From NCBI GenBank assembly GCA_903822005.1, contig CAIJNL010000009.1, positions 1 through 64,000 on the forward strand: a stretch of DNA of 64,000 nucleotides, in the 5' to 3' direction. The position numbers were made by a program, and so were the translations under genes. The notes under the pieces are model-generated. The model was not told where the DNA came from and did not search any database. It saw nothing but the letters and a program-made list of their open reading frames with translations. Origin of the DNA: an uncultured Nitrospiraceae bacterium. Lineage in GTDB: Bacteria > Nitrospirota > Thermodesulfovibrionia > Thermodesulfovibrionales > Dissulfurispiraceae. Below, one piece after another: positions 17,317-24,825 of the stretch; the stretch's first letter is position 1, and each line of letters starts with the position of its first letter.

Positions 17317-19884
17317 TTAAGCCCCTTTCATCTTTGGAAGAGTGAAATAAAACACGGCGCCTAGCCCCTCTTCGCCTTCGGCCCAGGTCCTGCCGCCATG
17401 CCTCGAAATTATCCGCTGAACATTCGCAAGACCTATTCCTGTGCCTTCAAATTCTTCCTGAGCATGAAGGCGCTGGAAGACGCCAAAAAGTTTTCCGGCA
17501 TATTTCATATTGAAGCCCACGCCGTTGTCTTTTATGTGGCAGATAAACTCATCCGCATCTTCGCTGCAGCCAATTTCTATCTCCGTCAATGGACGAGTAC
17601 GCGTGAATTTTACAGCATTGGATATGAGATTAACAAGCACGAGACTGAGCATCGAAGCGTCGCCCTGAACACGCGGCAGTCTGTCTATCTTCCATTCGAT
17701 ACTGCGGACTCTTTCCACCTTCATGACTTCATCTATGGCAGCCCTGGTGAGTGCGGTAAGGTTAACCTGTTTCATCTGCATTTCCGAGCGTCCTATGCGT
17801 GAAAAAATCAGCAGGTCGTCGATAAGCCGGCCCATTTTCTTTGATGCGCCAGAGATTACCTGCAGATAATGGATGCCGGTTTCGTCCAGCTGTCCCTCGA
17901 ACCTTTTTCGGAGCAATTCGACAAACCCGGACATATGCCGCAAGGGAGAACGAAGATCATGTGAAACCGAATAGCTGAAGCTCTCAAGTTCCTTGTTGGC
18001 CAATTCCAGGTCGGAAGTGCGCTCCGTTATTCTCCTTTCAAGATCTTCATTGAGGTTCCTAAGCGCCTCTTCAGCCTCGAGGCGTTTTTGTTCATTGTTC
18101 ATTGCATCTATAGCAAAGGAGATATCGTCGGCAAGGGAGGAGAGAAGGTATATTTCAGCGTCCGTAAAAAATTGGGGCACATGGGAATATATAGTCAAAG
18201 CTCCAATCACCTTGCCGGAGACCCGAAGAGGGAAGGCCGCCGAAGAGCGGAATCCATGCAGCCGCGCTTTATCCAGCCATGGAAGCATGTTTGGGTCACT
18301 ATCAAAGTCGCTGCAGATAAAGTATCTATCTTCATAAATGGCCCTGCCCGTGGGGCCCTTGCCTTCGGAAAGGTCATTTGCAAAGATGGTGATCCCATCC
18401 AGATACCCGTTCCTGTCCCCGTAGCTTACGACCGGTTTTACGATTAGTGTATCGAGGTCTTTAAGGCCAATCCATGCCATCCTGAATAAACCGTATTCGA
18501 CGATTATACGGCATACCCTTTCATACAGTTCATGAGGGTCATTGAGCCGGACGATCGCCTCGTTGATCTTGCTCAGCACGGAATAGAGGCGGTTCAGGCG
18601 GAAGAGTTTGTCCTCAGCATCGATGCGCCCTGAAATATCGCGGGCTGCTGCGAAAACGCCAATGACTTCCCCTGCTTCATCCCGATAGACAGCGGCATTA
18701 TACAACACAGGAGTAATATGTCCGTCACGGTGAAGAATCTCGAGCGGATAGTCTGTCACCGATCCCTCACTGAACACTTGTCTGTACCCCGCCTGAGCTT
18801 TATCCGGATCTGTAAAATAACCGGAAAAGTCGGAACCTATTATCTCTTCACGGGAGAGTCCCGTCACTTTTTCAGTTGCAAAGTTGATATCGGTTATTTT
18901 GCCGTAGATGTTAATTGTTACCAGGGGATCAAGGCTTGCTTCGATCAGGCTTCGGTTGTACGCATTTGCGCATTTCAGCTCTTCCCCCGCCATTTTACGA
19001 CGGGAGACCTCGATCTCCAGCTCCTCATTTACCCTGACAAGGTCCTCGGTGCGTTCGAGCACCCGGATTTCAAGGTCTTCCTGCACCTGTTTCATGGCGT
19101 CTTCGGCCCGTTTGCGTTCCGCAATCTCGTGTTCAAGATCAAGATAAGACTTTTGCAGTTTTTCGGTCATTGCGTTTAATTCACGGGACAGCCCGGCTAA
19201 TTCATCATCACCTATGACATCGATCCGGTGATAGAGGTTTCCGCCCCCAATCACAGCCGCGCCTTCGCGAAGACGGAGGACCCTCTCCGTTATTGAGCGA
19301 CTCATTATCCGTGAATTGATAACGGTGGCGGCACATACCAGCAGAAGCACCAGCAGGATTGCCCCGGCAGACATTTTCAGGGACGAGATGACGGCCTCAT
19401 TGCCCGACTCCTGCAATTTGCCGCTAAGTACAACTGTCTCGTAGACCCACATGTTCAGCTGGCTGAGCATTCTGTCCTCGAACTCCCGTGAGAGTGCGCC
19501 GGGACGGAGAGTTGGTCCGGTTTTACCCCGATTTTCCCTGAGGGCCCTGAAGAATTTACCGATTGATTCGTGGATGGCGAGTAACTCACTAATAGTTCTT
19601 TTGTCTTCAGGGGCAGGGAATTTTTCCGAGGCGGCTTTCAATAGTTCGCCGATCTGGTTGTGCTTGGCAATAAGCTGTATTTTTGATCTCTCATGGCCGG
19701 TCCGCAGATGGTCGGTCCGAAGCATTAAGCGCTCAAATGAAGCGGTGATTATGCTGTCGGCGATTGTTGCTTCCTCAAGGGCCCTGTTTACCCCATATAT
19801 TGTCACAACAAGCACAACGAGTATGGCAAGCACCGATGCTGCCGAAACGATCGAATTAATTCGCAGTCTTTGCTTGACCAGCAT
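17317..19884 (-). CDS. Membrane-bound sensor histidine kinase (HAMP-PAS-GAF-HisKA-HATPase)
   Basis: A hybrid-input sensor kinase of 855 aa from ATG 19884 (GGACGG upstream; the track start lies in the terminator region). Domains in order: transmembrane helix at about 10-30, periplasmic helical region, second helix at about 170-190, HAMP, coiled coil, PAS (about 310-430), GAF (about 450-600), HisKA with the phospho-His in SVSHDLRSPL, and HATPase_c with NLISNAVKF and DNGVGF. The last part is phytochrome-kinase-like (FQRLHAQEEFEGTGIGL), which suits the Rcp1-type receiver encoded next. The signal sensed by the PAS/GAF domains is unknown. Confidence 0.92.
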   Translation of the reverse strand: MLVKQRLRINSIVSAASVLAILVVLVVTIYGVNRALEEATIADSIITASFERLMLRTDHLRTGHERSKIQLIAKHNQIGELLKAASEKFPAPEDKRTISELLAIHESIGKFFRALRENRGKTGPTLRPGALSREFEDRMLSQLNMWVYETVVLSGKLQESGNEAVISSLKMSAGAILLVLLLVCAATVINSRIMSRSITERVLRLREGAAVIGGGNLYHRIDVIGDDELAGLSRELNAMTEKLQKSYLDLEHEIAERKRAEDAMKQVQEDLEIRVLERTEDLVRVNEELEIEVSRRKMAGEELKCANAYNRSLIEASLDPLVTINIYGKITDINFATEKVTGLSREEIIGSDFSGYFTDPDKAQAGYRQVFSEGSVTDYPLEILHRDGHITPVLYNAAVYRDEAGEVIGVFAAARDISGRIDAEDKLFRLNRLYSVLSKINEAIVRLNDPHELYERVCRIIVEYGLFRMAWIGLKDLDTLIVKPVVSYGDRNGYLDGITIFANDLSEGKGPTGRAIYEDRYFICSDFDSDPNMLPWLDKARLHGFRSSAAFPLRVSGKVIGALTIYSHVPQFFTDAEIYLLSSLADDISFAIDAMNNEQKRLEAEEALRNLNEDLERRITERTSDLELANKELESFSYSVSHDLRSPLRHMSGFVELLRKRFEGQLDETGIHYLQVISGASKKMGRLIDDLLIFSRIGRSEMQMKQVNLTALTRAAIDEVMKVERVRSIEWKIDRLPRVQGDASMLSLVLVNLISNAVKFTRTRPLTEIEIGCSEDADEFICHIKDNGVGFNMKYAGKLFGVFQRLHAQEEFEGTGIGLANVQRIISRHGGRTWAEGEEGLGAVFYFTLPKMKGA

Positions 19885-19911
19885 GATTCCGTCCTTTATA
19901 AATAATCTGCG

Positions 19912-19959
19912 TAGATGCAAAAAAAGCCATCCGGTTGCGGAAGGCTTTTTTTGCATCTA
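19912..19959. terminator. Bidirectional terminator with perfect 17-bp arms
   Basis: TAGATGCAAAAAAAGCC at 19912-19928 is the exact reverse complement of 19943-19959. The 14-nt loop contains a nested TCCG/CGGA stem, so the core GC hairpin is followed by T7 in both directions. It separates the acyl-CoA dehydrogenase gene from the kinase operon on the minus strand. Confidence 0.88.
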
Positions 19960-20014
19960 TTATCATGGACTGTTTCAGGATCTGTTTCTGAGTCCACATG
20001 CTCGAGCAAATACC

Positions 20015-21172
20015 TTATTTTTTCTTTGCGGCTTCCCTTATAATGGCTTGTCCGATTACGTTTCTCTGTATCTGGTTGGTGCCCTCATATATCTGTAGTA
20101 TCTTCGCGTCACGCATCATTTTTTCGAGCGGGTACTCTTTCATATAGCCCGAACCGCCCATCACCTGCAGGGCGTTGGTGGTGACCCTCATTCCGACGTC
20201 TGTCGCATAGGTCTTGGCCATGGCTGATTCCCTTGAAACATCCTTTGCCCCGCTGTCAATGAATCTTGCCACCGAATAGATAAGGGCCCTTGCGGCCTCT
20301 ATCTCTATCGCCATGTCGGCCAACATATGCTGTATCGCCTGGAAACTGATTATGGGATGCCCGAACTGTACCCTTTGACGGGCAAATTTGACGGCTTCGT
20401 CAAAGGCACCCTGGGCCACGCCCAGACCCTGGGCTCCAACTCCCGTGCGTGAAGCATCAAGAGTCTTCATCGCAACTATAAATCCCATACCGTCTCTGCT
20501 CAGCAGGTTTTCTTTCGGTATGCGGCAGTTGTCAAAAACAAGTTCGGTCGTTATGGAAGCCCTGATGCCCATCTTGTTCTCTTTCTTGCCGAATGAGAAG
20601 CCTGGCGTGCCTTTTTCGACAATAAATGCCGAGGCGCCTCTTGCTCCCTTGGACCTGTCGGTGATAGCTATGACAGTATAAATTTCGGCAACGCTGCCGT
20701 TAGTGATCCACTGTTTTGTGCCGTTAAGTACATACTCGTTTCCCTCGAGACGGGCGGTTGTCTGAATGCCGCCCGCGTCGCTGCCCGCATTTGCTTCTGT
20801 AAGCCCGAATGCCACAAGCTTTTTGCCGGCTGCTATGTCCGGAAGATATTTGTTCTTCTGTTCATCAGTCCCGAAGAAGAGAATAGGAAAGGAGCCGAGC
20901 GCATTTGCGGCGTAAGATGTCGAAATTCCGACACAGCCCTTGGACAGCTCTTCAACCGCTAAGCATAGCTCAAGGCAACCCTTGCCAAGACCGCCGTATT
21001 GTTCAGGTATGAAAAGTCCGAACATGTCGGACTGGGCAAGCACCTTTATGACTTCCCATGGGAATTCGCCGGTTTCATCGAGTTCTGCCCGTATGGGGAC
21101 AATCTTCTCTTCAGAGATCTGCGCGGCGAGGTCCCTTATCATCTGTTGTTCTTCAGTTAAGAAATAGTCCAT
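20015..21172 (-). CDS. Acyl-CoA dehydrogenase (short/medium-chain type)
   Basis: A 385-aa FAD-dependent acyl-CoA dehydrogenase that introduces a double bond between C2 and C3 of an acyl-CoA, passing electrons to electron-transfer flavoprotein. The three-domain layout is complete. Signature sequences include FGLTEANAGSDA, KQWITNGS and the C-terminal QVMGGSGYMKEYPLEK. The catalytic Glu is at about residue 363 in IYEGTNQIQ, as in butyryl-CoA or medium-chain enzymes. GGAGGG precedes the ATG. No thiolase, hydratase or ETF genes are nearby; the terminator at 19912 closes the unit, so its pathway is open. Confidence 0.93.
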   Translation of the reverse strand: MDYFLTEEQQMIRDLAAQISEEKIVPIRAELDETGEFPWEVIKVLAQSDMFGLFIPEQYGGLGKGCLELCLAVEELSKGCVGISTSYAANALGSFPILFFGTDEQKNKYLPDIAAGKKLVAFGLTEANAGSDAGGIQTTARLEGNEYVLNGTKQWITNGSVAEIYTVIAITDRSKGARGASAFIVEKGTPGFSFGKKENKMGIRASITTELVFDNCRIPKENLLSRDGMGFIVAMKTLDASRTGVGAQGLGVAQGAFDEAVKFARQRVQFGHPIISFQAIQHMLADMAIEIEAARALIYSVARFIDSGAKDVSRESAMAKTYATDVGMRVTTNALQVMGGSGYMKEYPLEKMMRDAKILQIYEGTNQIQRNVIGQAIIREAAKKK

Positions 21173-21211
21173 GAATCGACCCTCCTAAAGTATCCTGGTT
21201 GTAAATTGTTC

Positions 21212-22546
21212 CTACCCGCTGATATCTATATTGCCGGCGAGGACATATGAAGTTCCTATGTTACCATAAAACCGGATGTCTTCACCAATCATAATGATGT
21301 TTCTGAAAAGATCCAGAATATTGCCTGATATGACAGCTTCTTTTACAGGGTATGCGATAGCGCCGTTTTCTATCCAGAGGCCTGAAACGCCCACTGAGTA
21401 TTCTCCCGATATTGGGTTGGCGGTATGCATGCCCATGGTCTCGGTAACATAGATACCCCTGTCGATCATTCCCGCAAGGTCCTTAAAGTTTCGCGTATGA
21501 TCAGCAGACGCAGCAGATATTACAAAGTTTGATCGACCGACCCCGGGAATGCCGGTAAAGCCGCTCCGAACTGCATTTCCGGTTGAGATGGTACTGTCTT
21601 TCAGCGATGTATATGTATTGTGCAGAAAGCCTTTAAGTATTCCTCTTTCGATAAGGACTTTTTCTGTCGTGGGAACGCCTTCGGCGTCAAACGTCCTGCT
21701 GCCCAGCCTGCCATCGAGAAGGCCGGAGTCCGTAATATTCAGAACAGGGCTTATTACCGGTTCCCCGATTCTTCCGGCCAGCATGGATTTATTTTTCTGA
21801 ACAGCGTCAGCGGACAGGGCTGAAGAGAGGATCTCGAGGAAGTCTGCGGTTACCGCAGAGTCGAGCAGCACAAAGCCCCTGGCAGGTCTTATCTTTCGGG
21901 CGCCTAGCAGCTGAAGTGCTCTCATGGCGGCCATGCCGCCGATCTCGCCGAAATTTATGTCACTGAGAAAACGGCTTCCATTATACTCCCAGGCCATCTG
22001 GCTTTCTGAGGTATCCACTGCAACCGCCATGATGCTGCCTGAGCATGAGGTAGCATCATATTCCGAATCGATCCCTTTCGAGTTTAATATCCTGGTGCTG
22101 CTTCCTCCAAAACTGCCGGAGGCGCTGCGCGTTTTTTTGATCAGGCTGTCTCGATCCAGAGCGGCCCGCTCCATAGAGAGCACAAGCCGTATAGCCTCCT
22201 GTTCGGAAAGGGACGTGACAGCTGCATCGAATATCTTGACCGTGGATGGGGCGGCTTTTGAAGGAAGGGCATTGAATTCATCCGGTTCAGAGAACCCGGC
22301 TGACTCAACAGCCTGTCTTGCCACAATATTAATATCGGAGGGGTTGGTAGAGTAGGAAAAACCGAGGCGTCTGTCTTTAAATACCCGGACAGAGTACCCC
22401 ACAGAATCAGACCTTTCGAGCGTATCAATCTCCTGGCCGCTGACCTCTATGTTGAGATGTTTTGAAGTCGTGACTAATACCTCGGCCTCGTCCGCCCCGT
22501 GACTGAGGACGTTATCGAGTAACTCTTCTGCGAACCGTGTATCCAA
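21212..22546 (-). CDS. pmbA: TldE/PmbA-family protein (metalloprotease partner subunit)
   Basis: A 444-aa member of the TldD/PmbA family. It lacks the HExxxH zinc motif of TldD, so it is the TldE/PmbA-type non-catalytic subunit. Family features are the EVSGQEIDTLERSDSVGYSVRVF segment early, and TGNAVRSGFTG and GEYSVGVSGLWIENG late. No tldD was seen in the window; it may be elsewhere. The start is TTG 22546 with GAGGATT upstream. It follows queD after 12 nt, so hpt-queD-pmbA appear to be one operon. In E. coli TldD/E trims microcin and CcdA; here the substrate is unknown. Confidence 0.88.
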   Translation of the reverse strand: MDTRFAEELLDNVLSHGADEAEVLVTTSKHLNIEVSGQEIDTLERSDSVGYSVRVFKDRRLGFSYSTNPSDINIVARQAVESAGFSEPDEFNALPSKAAPSTVKIFDAAVTSLSEQEAIRLVLSMERAALDRDSLIKKTRSASGSFGGSSTRILNSKGIDSEYDATSCSGSIMAVAVDTSESQMAWEYNGSRFLSDINFGEIGGMAAMRALQLLGARKIRPARGFVLLDSAVTADFLEILSSALSADAVQKNKSMLAGRIGEPVISPVLNITDSGLLDGRLGSRTFDAEGVPTTEKVLIERGILKGFLHNTYTSLKDSTISTGNAVRSGFTGIPGVGRSNFVISAASADHTRNFKDLAGMIDRGIYVTETMGMHTANPISGEYSVGVSGLWIENGAIAYPVKEAVISGNILDLFRNIIMIGEDIRFYGNIGTSYVLAGNIDISG

Positions 22547-22558
22547 CGTGCGAAATCC

Positions 22559-22930
22559 TCAGTCCTCGGTATAGGTTGCCGAAGCAGAATCGGATTCCCA
22601 GACAGTTACGGCCTTGACTTTGACCTGATAGGCGGCGATTTTTTCCCGCAAAGAATTAAATACCCACTTCGCGAGATTTTCCGATGACGGATTGATTTCT
22701 GTAAACGGGGGTATATCGTTAAGGCAGGCATGGTCCAGAGGTTCCACGATCTCATTTGCTATCCGGCGCATGTCTGTGAAATCCATGGCCAGATCGATAT
22801 TATTGAGCTTTTCAGCAGTAATGAACACCTGCACCTTCCAGCTGTGACCATGGATATTTTCGCATTTGCCCTTGTATCCCCTCAACTGGTGAGCAGAGGC
22901 AAATTTTGTTTCGACCATCAGCGTATACAT
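22559..22930 (-). CDS. queD: 6-carboxy-5,6,7,8-tetrahydropterin synthase (QueD family)
   Basis: Converts dihydroneopterin triphosphate to carboxytetrahydropterin, an early step of queuosine synthesis. The 123-aa protein has the zinc histidines at 14 (ASAHQL), 27 and 29 (HGH), and the catalytic Cys23 in KCENIHGH. The C-terminal WESDSASATY segment carries the substrate-binding Glu. It starts 24 nt after the hpt gene. The other queuosine genes are not in the window. Confidence 0.92.
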   Translation of the reverse strand: MYTLMVETKFASAHQLRGYKGKCENIHGHSWKVQVFITAEKLNNIDLAMDFTDMRRIANEIVEPLDHACLNDIPPFTEINPSSENLAKWVFNSLREKIAAYQVKVKAVTVWESDSASATYTED

Positions 22931-22954
22931 AGGTTTGTCCGCGAAGCCCCCAAA

Positions 22955-23476
22955 TCAGGTCTTCTTCTTGAAAATGGATATATAGGGAAGGTTTCTGAAC
23001 TGATTTTCGTAATCAAGCCCATATCCCACAACAAAAACATTCGGGATTTTGAACCCTATATAGTCTATCTGGGGATGGGCTATCCTGCGTTCCTGCTTGT
23101 CGAGAAATGCGCATATCTTCAGACTGGCCGGATTTGAGCGTAATATTCTTTCGCGATGGTAGTTGAGCGATACCCCGGTGTCGACTATGTCTTCAATAAG
23201 AAGGACATGCCTCCCCTCAATTTTCTCGGTTACATCGTACAGTACATTGACTTTGCCTGTTGATTCAGTGTCTTTGTAACTCGAGGCGATAATGAAGTCG
23301 GTAGTCAGACGCTGACCAATGGCCCTTACCAGATCAGAGTAGAACATGAAAGCGCCTTTTAAAATGCCTATTGCCAGGACCTCTTTGCCCTCATAGTCAC
23401 TGGATATGCTGTTACCCAGCTCTGTAACCCGGGTCTGGATCTGCTCAACACTAAACAATGGCTTGCCAATAATCAT
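22955..23476 (-). CDS. hpt: Hypoxanthine phosphoribosyltransferase
   Basis: Purine-salvage enzyme making IMP or GMP from the free base and PRPP. The 173-aa protein has the PRPP-binding motif LLIEDIVDTG at about 92-101, the flexible loop with SSYKDTEST, and the C-terminal FVVGYGLDY segment typical of HPRT. Length is normal. It is first in the hpt-queD-pmbA run and divergent from the patatin gene. Confidence 0.94.
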   Translation of the reverse strand: MIIGKPLFSVEQIQTRVTELGNSISSDYEGKEVLAIGILKGAFMFYSDLVRAIGQRLTTDFIIASSYKDTESTGKVNVLYDVTEKIEGRHVLLIEDIVDTGVSLNYHRERILRSNPASLKICAFLDKQERRIAHPQIDYIGFKIPNVFVVGYGLDYENQFRNLPYISIFKKKT

Positions 23477-23531
23477 TGAGACCCCCGTAAAAATCGGTTT
23501 GATTCTATATAATACTTGTAATCGGTTATTA

Positions 23532-23554
23532 ACTCAACCTGTCTTTTGTTGAGT
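23532..23554. other. Inverted repeat between hpt and the patatin gene
   Basis: ACTCAAC and GTTGAGT form a perfect 7-bp repeat with a 9-nt spacer in the divergent intergenic region. It may be an operator or the hairpin of an mRNA leader. No further evidence supports either. Confidence 0.3.
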
Positions 23555-23629
23555 GCCCGGAGGGATGTGCAGCTGAATATGTATTTTTGTTAGTATAGAA
23601 ACAATGTTGTCTTTTCAGGAGGTAATATC

Positions 23630-24520
23630 ATGCATAAAAGTATAAGGAAAATGGCGGGGCTGACGATACTGCTTGTCTTGATTATTTCACTTGTCTGTTC
23701 GTGTACCCCCAGAACGGGGCTTCAGACCGGACATGGAAACGGCAAAGTTGCCCTTGTACTTGGGGGCGGCGCTGCAAGGGGCTTTGCTCATATCGGCGTG
23801 CTCAAGATCCTCGAACAGAACAAGATACCTGTTGACATCGTACTTGGGACCAGCGCAGGGAGTTTTGTCGGTAGTCTCTATGCCTATGGTTTCAATGCGT
23901 ATCAAATACAGAAGATAGGCCTCGAATTGGAGAGGGGCGATATTATCGACATATCCATTCCTGACAATGGTTTTATCAAGGGCGAACTGCTCGAGAATTA
24001 TGTGAACAGGATGCTCAGGAATACGCCAATGGAAAAACTGAGGATACCTTTTTACGCTATCGCCACGGATATTCAAAACGGTAAGGAAATGGTATTCGGA
24101 GTCGGCAATACCGGCAAGGCCGTTCGGGCGAGCTGTGCAATACCCGGAGTATTCAACCCGGTTTTAATCGGAGATCGGATGTATGTCGACGGGAGTGTTG
24201 TGAGCCCGGCTGCTGTTGACGCGGCAAGGGCAAACGGCGCCGATATTGTTATAGCAGTAGATATCTCATCCGATCTTGGCAGCGAAAAACCTGCGGGCAC
24301 TGTCGAGACCATCCTGCAGGCTATCGATATAATGAGCAGCAAGATCTCTGCTGCTCAGCTCTCCAGGGCTGATGTCGTAATAAGACCGCTTGTGGGACAT
24401 ATTGGTTCCACCGATTTTACAAAGAGGCACGAGGCAATCCTTGAGGGTGAAAAGGCGGCTGTCCAGGCCTTGCCGAAAATCAGGGAGATATTGTCTCGGG
24501 CCAGACCGGATTGGAAATAA
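23630..24520 (+). CDS. Patatin-like phospholipase lipoprotein (RssA type)
   Basis: A 296-aa lipid acyl hydrolase with the Ser-Asp dyad of the patatin family: oxyanion loop GGGAARG, nucleophile Ser75 in GTSAGS and Asp187 in YVDGS. A lipobox ending in Cys25 (LVCSC) indicates a membrane-anchored lipoprotein. The RssA-like layout with an IVIAVDIS segment is clear. AGGAGG precedes the ATG. The next gene, a small lipoprotein, starts 5 nt after it, so they are co-transcribed. Whether it acts on membrane lipids is inferred from the family only. Confidence 0.92.
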   Translation: MHKSIRKMAGLTILLVLIISLVCSCTPRTGLQTGHGNGKVALVLGGGAARGFAHIGVLKILEQNKIPVDIVLGTSAGSFVGSLYAYGFNAYQIQKIGLELERGDIIDISIPDNGFIKGELLENYVNRMLRNTPMEKLRIPFYAIATDIQNGKEMVFGVGNTGKAVRASCAIPGVFNPVLIGDRMYVDGSVVSPAAVDAARANGADIVIAVDISSDLGSEKPAGTVETILQAIDIMSSKISAAQLSRADVVIRPLVGHIGSTDFTKRHEAILEGEKAAVQALPKIREILSRARPDWK

Positions 24521-24525
24521 TCATA

Positions 24526-24756
24526 ATGGGTCACAATTATTATAAAACCATTTTCCTGCTGCTGGTGCTGGCCTTGCTTTTAGCCGGCTGCTCAGACAGG
24601 AAGGCTGCCGAGCTTTTTGATACCGCCAGATTTGAAGAGATCCAGAACAACAGGGAGCATGCAACAAAGCTTTATGAGAGGATCATTGTGGCCTATCCGT
24701 CCAGCGATTATGCCGTTAAGGCAAAGGAAAGGCTTGACGATCTTAAAGGTAAATAA
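24526..24756 (+). CDS. Small lipoprotein with a TPR-like helix pair
   Basis: A 76-aa lipoprotein: signal stretch with lipobox LLAGC, followed by a single helical hairpin (ARFEEIQNNREHATKLYERIIVAYPSSDYAVKAKERL) of the tetratricopeptide/YfiO kind. The ATG at 24526 is used; the track start (TTG 24511) would overlap the patatin gene. It is too short to be BamD and has a single repeat. Function is unknown; it may be an assembly or anchoring partner of the patatin lipoprotein. Confidence 0.75.
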   Translation: MGHNYYKTIFLLLVLALLLAGCSDRKAAELFDTARFEEIQNNREHATKLYERIIVAYPSSDYAVKAKERLDDLKGK

Positions 24757-24825
24757 TCGCGGCAAAAGGAGTTTGCCATACTGCCTGAGTTCATGCTTAT
24801 TCTGATTTCGATGCCGCTTTTTGTA

